From positions 1,607,755 to 1,671,754 of the forward strand of contig CM063509.1 in assembly GCA_032207245.1 (NCBI GenBank): a stretch of DNA of 64,000 nt, in the 5' to 3' direction. Positions within the stretch are counted from its first letter, which is position 1, and the number at the start of each line of letters is the position of its first letter. A program made the translations under genes and the position numbers. This document shows, piece after piece, positions 27,741-37,887 of the stretch. Below the pieces are notes generated by a model. That model was not told where the DNA came from. It saw nothing but the letters and a program-made list of their open reading frames with translations, and ran no database searches. The DNA is from Pardosa pseudoannulata (Eukaryota > Arthropoda > Arachnida > Araneae > Lycosidae).

Positions 27741-29760
27741 CCATAGGACGCACCGTTCTCGAGATATTTGCATTTTAAATTTTCAAATATATTTTTCGGT
27801 TTCAGCGGAAGATCAGAATTATTTCCCGGCAAGTACCGTGATGGTTTCGGTAAAAGAGCACCGCGGACAGAACGTAAATTTTAGTCGGGCTTTTTTTCAT
27901 TCTTTTTCGCATAGGACGCACCGTTCTCGAGATATTTGCATTTTAAATTTTCAAATATATTTTTCGGTTTCAGCGGAAGATCAGAATTATTTCCCGGCAA
28001 GTACCGTGATGGTTTCGGTAAAAGAGCACCGCGGACAGAACGTAAATTTTAGTCGGGCTTTTTTTCATTCTTTTTCGCATAGGACGCACCGTTCTCGAGA
28101 TATTTGCATTTTAAATTTTCAAATATATTTTTCTGTTTCAGCGGAAGATCAGAATTATTTCCCGGCAAGTACCGGGATGGTTTCGGTAAAAGAGCACTGC
28201 GGACAGAACGTAAATTTTAGTCGGGCTTTTTTTCATTCTTTTTCGCATAGGACGCACCGTTCTCGAGATATTTGCATTTTAAATTTTCAAATATATTTTT
28301 CGGTTTCAGCGGAAGATCAGAATTATTTCCCGGCAAGTACCGGGATGGTTTCGGTAAAAGAGCACCGCGGACAGAACGTAAATTTTAGTCGGGCTTTTTT
28401 TCATTCTTTTTCGCATAGGACGCACCGTTCTCGAGATATTTGCATTTTAAATTTTCAAATATATTTTTCGGTTTCAGCGGAAGATCAGAATTATTTCCCG
28501 GCAAGTACCGTGATGGTTTCGGAAAAAGAGCACTGCGGACAGAACGTAAATTTTAGTCGGGCTTTTTTTTCATTCTTTTTCGCCTAGGACGCACCGTTCT
28601 CGAGATATTTGCATTTTAAATTTTCAAATATATTTTTCGGTTTCAGCGGAAGATCAGAATTATTTCCCGGCAAGTACCGTGATGGTTTCGGTAAAAGAGC
28701 ACCGCGGACAGAACGTAAATTTTAGTCGGGCTTTTTTTCATTCTTTTTCGCCATAGGACGCACCGTTCTCGAGATATTTGCATTTTAAATTTTCAAATAT
28801 ATTTTTCGGTTTCAGCGGAAGATCAGAATTATTTCCCGGCAAGTACCGTGATGGTTTCGGTAAAAGAGCACCGCGGACAGAACGTAAATTTTAGTCGGGC
28901 TTTTTTTCATTCTTTTTCGCATAGGACGCACCGTTCTCGAGATATTTGCATTTTAAATTTTCAAATATATTTTTCGGTTTCAGCGGAAGATCAGAATTAT
29001 TTCCCGGCAAGTACCGTGATGGTTTCGGTAAAAGAGCACCGCGGACAGAACGTAAATTTTAGTCGGGCTTTTTTTCATTCTTTTTCGCATAGGACGCACC
29101 GTTCTCGAGATATTTGCATTTTAAATTTTCAAATATATTTCTCGGTTTCAGCGGAAGATCAGAATTATTTCCCGGCAAGTACCGGGATGGTTTCGGTAAA
29201 AGAGCACTGCGGACAGAACGTAAATTTTAGTCGGGCTTTTTTTCATTCTTTTTCGCATAGGACGCACCGTTCTCGAGATATTTGCATTTTAAATTTTCAA
29301 ATATATTTTTCGGTTTCAGCGGAAGATCAGAATTATTTCCCGGCAAGTACCGTGATGGTTTCGGTAAAAGAGCACCGCGGACAGAACGTAAATTTTAGTC
29401 GGGCTTTTTTTCATTCTTTTTCGCATAGGACGCACCGTTCTCGAGATATTTGCATTTTAAATTTTCAAATATATTTTTCGGTTTCAGCGGAAGATCAGAA
29501 TTATTTCCCGGCAAGTACCGTGATGGTTTCGGTAAAAGAGCACCGCGGACAGAACGTAAATTTTAGTCGGGCTTTTTTTCATTCTTTTTCGCATAGGACG
29601 CACCGTTCTCGAGATATTTGCATTTTAAATTTTCAAATATATTTTTCGGTTTCAGCGGAAGATCAGAATTATTTCCCGGCAAGTACCGTGATGGTTTCGG
29701 TAAAAGAGCACCGCGGACAGAACGTAAATTTTAGTCGGGCTTTTTTTCATTCTTTTTCGC
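27741..29760 (+). repeat. Partial six-monomer duplication with 1010-bp spacing
   Basis: The rare GCCATAGG insertion variant occurs at 27741 and 28751. The rare pair GGGATGG plus CACTGC occurs at 28171 and 29181. Both pairs are 1010 bp apart (six monomers plus 2 bp). The monomers between these markers match, while later monomers of the two blocks differ, so the duplication is partly overwritten. Confidence 0.65.
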
Positions 29761-32700
29761 ATAGGACGCACCGTTCTCGAGATATTTGCATTTTAAATTT
29801 TCAAATATATTTTTCTGTTTCAGCGGAAGATCAGAATTATTTCCCGGCAAGTACCGGGATGGTTTCGGTAAAAGAGCACCGCGGACAGAACGTAAATTTT
29901 AGTCGGGCTTTTTTTCATTCTTTTTCGCATAGGACGCACCGTTCTCGAGATATTTGCATTTTAAATTTTCAAATATATTTTTCGGTTTCAGCGGAAGATC
30001 AGAATTATTTCCCGGCAAGTACCGTGATGGTTTCGGTAAAAGAGCACCGCGGACAGAACGTAAATTTTAGTCGGGCTTTTTTTCATTCTTTTTCGCATAG
30101 GACGCACCGTTCTCGAGATATTTGCATTTTAAATTTTCAAATATATTTTTCGGTTTCAGCGGAAGATCAGAATTATTTCCCGGCAAGTACCGTGATGGTT
30201 TCGGTAAAAGAGCACCGCGGACAGAACGTAAATTTTAGTCGGGCTTTTTTTCATTCTTTTTCGCGAAGGACGCACCGTTCTCGAGATATTTGCATTTTAA
30301 ATTTTCAAATATATTTTTCGGTTTCAGCGGAAGATCAGAATTATTTCCCGGCAAGTACCGTGATGGTTTCGGTAAAAGAGCACCGCGGACAGAACGTAAA
30401 TTTTAGTCGGGCTTTTTTTCATTCTTTTTCGCATAGGACGCACCGTTCTCGAGATATTTGCATTTTAAATTTTCAAATATATTTTTCGGTTTCAGCGGAA
30501 GATCAGAATTATTTCCCGGCAAGTACCGTGATGGTTTCGGTAAAAGAGCACCGCGGACAGAACGTAAATTTTAGTCGGGCTTTTTTTCATTCTTTTTCGC
30601 ATAGGACGCACCGTTCTCGAGATATTTGCATTTTAAATTTTCAAATATATTTTTCGGTTTCAGCGGAAGATCAGAATTATTTCCCGGCAAGTACCGTGAT
30701 GGTTTCGGTAAAAGAGCACCGCGGACAGAACGTAAATTTTAGTCGGGCTTTTTTTCATTCTTTTTCGCATAGGACGCACCGTTCTCGAGATATTTGCATT
30801 TTAAATTTTCAAATATATTTTTCGGTTTCAGCGGAAGATCAGAATTATTTCCCGGCAAGTACCGTGATGGTTTCGGTAAAAGAGCACCGCGGACAGAACG
30901 TAAATTTTAGTCGGGCTTTTTTTCATTCTTTTTCGCATAGGACGCACCGTTCTCGAGATATTTGCATTTTAAATTTTCAAATATATTTTTCGGTTTCAGC
31001 GGAAGATCAGAATTATTTCCCGGCAAGTACCGTGATGGTTTCGGTAAAAGAGCACCGCGGACAGAACGTAAATTTTAGTCGGGCTTTTTTTCATTCTTTT
31101 TCGCCTAGGACGCACCGTTCTCGAGATATTTGCATTTTAAATTTTCAAATATATTTTTCGGTTTCAGCGGAAGATCAGAATTATTTCCCGGCAAGTACCG
31201 GATGGTTTCGGTAAAAGAGCACCGCGGACAGAACGTAAATTTTAGTCGGGCTTTTTTTCATTCTTTTTCGCATAGGACGCACCGTTCTCGAGATATTTGC
31301 ATTTTAAATTTTCAAATATATTTTTCGGTTTCAGCGGAAGATCAGAATTATTTCCCGGCAAGTACCGGGATGGTTTCGGTAAAAGAGCACCGCGGACAGA
31401 ACGTAAATTTTAGTCGGGCTTTTTTTCATTCTTTTTCGCATAGGACGCACCGTTCTCGAGATATTTGCATTTTAAATTTTCAAATATATTTTTCGGTTTC
31501 AGCGGAAGATCAGAATTATTTCCCGGCAAGTACCGGGATGGTTTCGGTAAAAGAGCACCGCGGACAGAACGTAAATTTTAGTCGGGCTTTTTTTCATTCT
31601 TTTTCGCCTAGGACGCACCGTTCTCGAGATATTTGCATTTTAAATTTTCAAATATATTTTTCGGTTTCAGCGGAAGATCAGAATTATTTCCCGGCAAGTA
31701 CCGTGATGGTTTCGGTAAAAGAGCACCGCGGACAGAACGTAAATTTTAGTCGGGCTTTTTTTCATTCTTTTTCGCCTAGGACGCACCGTTCTCGAGATAT
31801 TTGCATTTTAAATTTTCAAATATATTTTTCGGTTTCAGCGGAAGATCAGAATTATTTCCCGGCAAGTACCGGGATGGTTTCGGTAAAAGAGCACCGCGGA
31901 CAGAACGTAAATTTTAGTCGGGCTTTTTTTCATTCTTTTTCGCATAGGACGCACCGTTCTCGAGATATTTGCATTTTAAATTTTCAAATATATTTTTCTG
32001 TTTCAGCGGAAGATCAGAATTATTTCCCGGCAAGTACCGGGATGGTTTCGGTAAAAGAGCACCGCGGACAGAACGTAAATTTTAGTCGGGCTTTTTTTCA
32101 TTCTTTTTCGCATAGGACGCACCGTTCTCGAGATATTTGCATTTTAAATTTTCAAATATATTTTTCGGTTTCAGCGGAAGATCAGAATTATTTCCCGGCA
32201 AGTACCGTGATGGTTTCGGTAAAAGAGCACCGCGGACAGAACGTAAATTTTAGTCGGGCTTTTTTTCATTCTTTTTCGCATAGGACGCACCGTTCTCGAG
32301 ATATTTGCATTTTAAATTTTCAAATATATTTTTCGGTTTCAGCGGAAGATCAGAATTATTTCCCGGCAAGTACCGTGATGGTTTCGGTAAAAGAGCACCG
32401 CGGACAGAACGTAAATTTTAGTCGGGCTTTTTTTCATTCTTTTTCGCATAGGACGCACCGTTCTCGAGATATTTGCATTTTAAATTTTCAAATATATTTT
32501 TCGGTTTCAGCGGAAGATCAGAATTATTTCCCGGCAAGTACCGTGATGGTTTCGGTAAAAGAGCACCGCGGACAGAACGTAAATTTTAGTCGGGCTTTTT
32601 TTCATTCTTTTTCGCCTAGGACGCACCGTTCTCGAGATATTTGCATTTTAAATTTTCAAATATATTTTTCGGTTTCAGCGGAAGATCAGAATTATTTCCC

Positions 32701-35700
32701 GGCAAGTACCGTGATGGTTTCGGTAAAAGAGCACCGCGGACAGAACGTAAATTTTAGTCGGGCTTTTTTTCATTCTTTTTCGCCTAGGACGCACCGTTCT
32801 CGAGATATTTGCATTTTAAATTTTCAAATATATTTTTTCGGTTTCAGCGGAAGATCAGAATTATTTCCCGGCAAGTACCGTGATGGTTTCGGTAAAAGAG
32901 CACCGCGGACAGAACGTAAATTTTAGTCGGGCTTTTTTTCATTCTTTTTCGCCTAGGACGCACCGTTCTCGAGATATTTGCATTTTAAATTTTCAAATAT
33001 ATTTTTCGGTTTCAGCGGAAGATCAGAATTATTTCCCGGCAAGTACCGTGATGGTTTCGGTAAAAGAGCACCGCGGACAGAACGTAAATTTTAGTCGGGC
33101 TTTTTTTCATTCTTTTTCGCCTAGGACGCACCGTTCTCGAGATATTTGCATTTTAAATTTTCAAATATATTTTTCGGTTTCAGCGGAAGATCAGAATTAT
33201 TTCCCGGCAAGTACCGTGATGGTTTCGGTAAAAGAGCACCGCGGACAGAACGTAAATTTTAGTCGGGCTTTTTTTCATTCTTTTTCGCCTAGGACGCACC
33301 GTTCTCGAGATATTTGCATTTTAAATTTTCAAATATATTTTTCGGTTTCAGCGGAAGATCAGAATTATTTCCCGGCAAGTACCGGGATGGTTTCGGTAAA
33401 AGAGCACCGCGGACAGAACGTAAATTTTAGTCGGGCTTTTTTTCATTCTTTTTCGCCTAGGACGCACCGTTCTCGAGATATTTGCATTTTAAATTTTCAA
33501 ATATATTTTTCGGTTTCAGCGGAAGATCAGAATTATTTCCCGGCAAGTACCGTGATGGTTTCGGTAAAAGAGCACCGCGGACAGAACGTAAATTTTAGTC
33601 GGGCTTTTTTTCATTCTTTTTTGCCTAGGACGCACCGTTCTCGAGATATTTGCATTTTAAATTTTCAAATATATTTTTCTGTTTCAGCGGAAGATCAGAA
33701 TTATTTCCCGGCAAGTACCGTGATGGTTTCGGTAAAAGAGCACCGCGGACAGAACGTAAATTTTAGTCGGGCTTTTTTTCATTCTTTTTCGCATAGGACG
33801 CACCGTTCTCGAGATATTTGCATTTTAAATTTTCAAATATATTTTTCGGTTTCAGCGGAAGATCAGAATTATTTCCCGGCAAGTACCGTGATGGTTTCGG
33901 TAAAAGAGCACCGCGGACAGAACGTAAATTTTAGTCGGGCTTTTTTTCATTCTTTTTCGCATAGGACGCACCGTTCTCGAGATATTTGCATTTTAAATTT
34001 TCAAATATATTTTTCGGTTTCAGCGGAAGATCAGAATTATTTCCCGGCAAGTACCGTGATGGTTTCGGTAAAAGAGCACCGCGGACAGAACGTAAATTTT
34101 AGTCGGGCTTTTTTTCATTCTTTTTCGCATAGGACGCACCGTTCTCGAGATATTTGCATTTTAAATTTTCAAATATATTTTTCGGTTTCAGCGGAAGATC
34201 AGAATTATTTCCCGGCAAGTACCGGGATGGTTTCGGTAAAAGAGCACCGCGGACAGAACGTAAATTTTAGTCGGGCTTTTTTTCATTCTTTTTCGCATAG
34301 GACGCACCGTTCTCGAGATATTTGCATTTTAAATTTTCAAATATATTTTTCGGTTTCAGCGGAAGATCAGAATTATTTCCCGGCAAGTACCGGGATGGTT
34401 TCGGTAAAAGAGCACCGCGGACAGAACGTAAATTTTAGTCGGGCTTTTTTTCATTCTTTTTCGCCTAGGACGCACCGTTCTCGAGATATTTGCATTTTAA
34501 ATTTTCAAATATATTTTTCGGTTTCAGCGGAAGATCAGAATTATTTCCCGGCAAGTACCGTGATGGTTTCGGTAAAAGAGCACCGCGGACAGAACGTAAA
34601 TTTTAGTCGGGCTTTTTTTCATTCTTTTTCGCATAGGACGCACCGTTCTCGAGATATTTGCATTTTAAATTTTCAAATATATTTTTCGGTTTCAGCGGAA
34701 GATCAGAATTATTTCCCGGCAAGTACCGGGATGGTTTCGGTAAAAGAGCACCGCGGACAGAACGTAAATTTTAGTCGGGCTTTTTTTCATTCTTTTTCGC
34801 CTAGGACGCACCGTTCTCGAGATATTTGCATTTTAAATTTTCAAATATATTTTTCGGTTTCAGCGGAAGATCAGAATTATTTCCCGGCAAGTACCGTGAT
34901 GGTTTCGGTAAAAGAGCACCGCGGACAGAACGTAAATTTTAGTCGGGCTTTTTTTCATTCTTTTTCGCATAGGACGCACCGTTCTCGAGATATTTGCATT
35001 TTAAATTTTCAAATATATTTTTCGGTTTCAGCGGAAGATCAGAATTATTTCCCGGCAAGTACCGTGATGGTTTCGGTAAAAGAGCACCGCGGACAGAACG
35101 TAAATTTTAGTCGGGCTTTTTTTCATTCTTTTTCGCATAGGACGCACCGTTCTCGAGATATTTGCATTTTAAATTTTCAAATATATTTTTCGGTTTCAGC
35201 GGAAGATCAGAATTATTTCCCGGCAAGTACCGGGATGGTTTCGGTAAAAGAGCACCGCGGACAGAACGTAAATTTTAGTCGGGCTTTTTTTCATTCTTTT
35301 TCGCCTAGGACGCACCGTTCTCGAGATATTTGCATTTTAAATTTTCAAATATATTTTTCGGTTTCAGCGGAAGATCAGAATTATTTCCCGGCAAGTACCG
35401 TGATGGTTTCGGTAAAAGAGCACCGCGGACAGAACGTAAATTTTAGTCGGGCTTTTTTTCATTCTTTTTCGCCTAGGACGCACCGTTCTCGAGATATTTG
35501 CATTTTAAATTTTCAAATATATTTTTCGGTTTCAGCGGAAGATCAGAATTATTTCCCGGCAAGTACCGGGATGGTTTCGGTAAAAGAGCACCGCGGACAG
35601 AACGTAAATTTTAGTCGGGCTTTTTTTTCATTCTTTTTCGCATAGGACGCACCGTTCTCGAGATATTTGCATTTTAAATTTTCAAATATATTTTTCGGTT

Positions 35701-36400
35701 TCAGCGGAAGATCAGAATTATTTCCCGGCAAGTACCGGGATGGTTTCGGTAAAAGAGCACCGCGGACAGAACGTAAATTTTAGTCGGGCTTTTTTTCATT
35801 CTTTTTCGCATAGGACGCACCGTTCTCGAGATATTTGCATTTTAAATTTTCAAATATATTTTTCGGTTTCAGCGGAAGATCAGAATTATTTCCCGGCAAG
35901 TACCGTGATGGTTTCGGTAAAAGAGCACCGCGGACAGAACGTAAATTTTAGTCGGGCTTTTTTTCATTCTTTTTCGCCTAGGACGCACCGTTCTCGAGAT
36001 ATTTGCATTTTAAATTTTCAAATATATTTTTTCGGTTTCAGCGGAAGATCAGAATTATTTCCCGGCAAGTACCGGGATGGTTTCGGTAAAAGAGCACCGC
36101 GGACAGAACGTAAATTTTAGTCGGGCTTTTTTTCATTCTTTTTCGCATAGGACGCACCGTTCTCGAGATATTTGCATTTTAAATTTTCAAATATATTTTT
36201 CTGTTTCAGCGGAAGATCAGAATTATTTCCCGGCAAGTACCGGGATGGTTTCGGTAAAAGAGCACCGCGGACAGAACGTAAATTTTAGTCGGGCTTTTTT
36301 TCATTCTTTTTCGCATAGGACGCACCGTTCTCGAGATATTTGCATTTTAAATTTTCAAATATATTTTTCTGTTTCAGCGGAAGATCAGAATTATTTCCCG

Positions 36401-36500
36401 NNNNNNNNNNNNNNNNNNNNNNNNNNNNNNNNNNNNNNNNNNNNNNNNNNNNNNNNNNNNNNNNNNNNNNNNNNNNNNNNNNNNNNNNNNNNNNNNNNNN
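36401..36500. other. Assembly gap (100 N)
   Basis: A second 100-N placeholder, between satellite and non-satellite DNA. The satellite ends at ATTATTTCCCG, the same monomer position at which the other two satellite edges end. The true satellite-to-unique junction is therefore not in the sequence. Confidence 0.99.
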
Positions 36501-36602
36501 GTTAAGACTTTTATTCCGCGTAATAGCTGAGTTCCGATTGCATCTCCACCGGCAGACTGATGATGATCTTGTTAACGATTCCTCTTCCTTTTTTTCTTTA
36601 TC

Positions 36603-36890
36603 TTATTTATTATTATATCCGTTTAAACCTTTTTTCTTCAAGTACTTTTCCATGGGGAAATACTTCACGTCTCTCACGAACTCCTGTTCCCCTTCCAGCA
36701 CTTCCGTTTCCTTGAGCGTTTCCGTCTGGAGAGAGTTCAACATCGTCTTGTGGAATTTATAGGATTACTTGTATTCTTCTTTCTGCAGAGACTTGTCGAC
36801 GATCTCGATCAGTCCGGCGCTATACTCAACGAGGCCAACGGTAACAGAGCAAAGGCGCTCAGAGAGGACGCTGAAAAGGAACTTGCCGAC
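36603..36890 (-). pseudogene. Degenerate coding-like fragment, unrecognised
   Basis: Read on the minus strand, this stretch gives about 95 codons with a single internal stop (TAA, complement of 36765-36767) and ends at TAA (36605-36603). Third positions upstream of the internal stop are mostly C, G or T, unlike the AT-rich surroundings, which suggests former coding. The first part is hydrophobic (begins VGKFLFSVLSERL); the second part is charged (contains EVLEGEQEFVRDVKYF and ends KKKGLNGYNNK). I do not recognise the family. A competing plus-strand reading starts after a TTCTGCAG acceptor-like site at 36788 and runs to a stop near 36906. It may be a decayed host exon or a transposon remnant. 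Confidence 0.3.
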
Positions 36891-36988
36891 GGACGTTGTT
36901 TTCGGTAGACGTACAACCATTTTTCGAGTTTCCTTCCATGGTTAGAAGTTTCTTCTGTATCGTAGCTCTGGATTTATCAGGTCCAACA

Positions 36989-37881
36989 TAAAAAAAAAAT
37001 CAAATAGCTCTCGCACGATCTGGTGAAGTTATTGTAAAAGTTAAAAAGAATAAAGGATTATATTGCGTTGAACCCAGAAATAGTCAGGAACATTTTGAAA
37101 CTTCAAAAAATGACGTGGAATCAGAAATTCAAAAATGGCATATAAAATTAGGCCACTTGAATGAATTTGACTTAAAATTAGCTCTTCGGGGAAAACTCTA
37201 AATGGTTTGCAGTTAATTCTTCTGAAAACTTAAAAGAATGCAAAACGTGTATTCAAGGAAAAATGACAAGATGACTTTGCCATGTTATCTAAATTTGAAA
37301 TAAATGAAGCTCCTGAAGGTGAATATTGTAAAGAATGGGAAAATGCAATATTAGAAGAGCTAAAAGAACATCTACAGAATGGCACATGGACAATTGTAGA
37401 CAAAGAAGAAAATAAGAATGGTTGTTGTTGGTTCCAAAATAATATCGAAAGAAAAATTTAAAGCTAATGGTCAGTTAGGCTAAAGGAAAGCTAGACTAGT
37501 AGCCAGAGACCTGGAATGGACTTTGAAGAAACCAGTAGCCAAATTGAGTTCCATGAGATATTTGTTAGGACTGGCAGTTGAAGAAAATTTAAATCTTCAT
37601 CAACTTGATGTTTCAACAGCATTTTTGAATGAAGAAATCGAAGAGAAAACATGTATGCAAAAGCCTCAAAACTTGGAAAAATTTCTCCACAAAATAATTC
37701 TTACAGAAAGTGGAAATACTGATAGAAACACATTTTTAAGGGCTAAAGAAATGCTAAATGATCTACGCAAAAATACAAAATTTGAAAAAGTATGTTTGCT
37801 AAAAAATGCTATTTATGGCTTAAAGCAAGCTGGTAGACAGTGGTTTGCAAAATTTCTATTCTCATTTTTTAGAGTATTGTA
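36989..37881 (+). pseudogene. Copia-type retrotransposon fragment with integrase deleted
   Basis: Translated pieces in order are a gag-pre-integrase segment (about 37005-37200, with KWHIKLGHLNEFDLK), a CKTCIQGKM cysteine motif (about 37240), then directly the start of an RVT_2 reverse transcriptase (about 37275-37880). RVT_2 marks include WENAILEELKEHLQNGTW, KLSSMRYLLGLAVEENLNL, HQLDVSTAFLNEEIEE and AIYGLKQAGRQWF. In Ty1/Copia elements an integrase core separates the two parts; here it is missing, so a deletion joined them near 37270. Several frameshifts and stops separate the pieces; the longest open stretch is 37523-37882. No LTRs are visible. The protein differs clearly from the Copia copy at 48465, so this is a separate family. 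The fragment stops before the YVDD motif, where LINE sequence begins. Confidence 0.85.
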
Positions 37882-37887
37882 GCGGAC

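Larger units (their letters stand above)
2401..36400 (+). repeat. 168-bp satellite array, segment B (about 202 monomers)
   Basis: A continuous tandem array with a 168-bp period, very low divergence and no unique interruption. Each monomer holds an XhoI site (CTCGAG), a CCGCGG, an AT-rich dyad (ATATTTG, 14 bp, CAAATAT) and about 13 CpGs. Recurrent two-state sites are CCTAGG/CATAGG, CGCACC/CGAACC, TTCGGTTTC/TTCTGTTTC and CCGTGATGG/CCGGGATGG, plus T-run lengths of 6 to 9. Their frequencies change along the array: CGAACC occurs only before about 20.34 kb, CATAGG dominates about 18-31 kb, and CCGGGATGG becomes common after about 27.5 kb. The monomer is a whole number of codons (56), so one frame stays open for long stretches, but scattered 1-bp indels shift it. 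A centromeric or pericentromeric role is inferred from size and homogeneity only. Confidence 0.98.

Noticed and set aside
1..36400. CRISPR array
   Set aside because: The whole 168-bp unit repeats; there are no variable spacers between short repeats, and the context is eukaryotic.
2401..36400. CENP-B box in the satellite monomer
   Set aside because: I looked for TTCG-N4-A-NN-CGGG on both strands. Only a partial A-NN-CGGG match (in TTTTAGTCGGG) exists, without the TTCG half at the right distance.
2422..36505. Dozens of long reading frames with a 56-residue period, up to 921 codons
   Set aside because: They arise because the satellite monomer is 168 bp with one stop-free frame. Frequent 1-bp indels break them and they have no gene context, so they are not annotated as proteins (silk-like or otherwise).
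36789..36908. Plus-strand exon after TTCTGCAG reading RLVDDLDQSGAILNEANG
   Set aside because: It resembles a coiled-coil exon, but no donor fits well and the minus-strand reading of the same DNA is longer and better balanced in codons. I could not tie it to a family.
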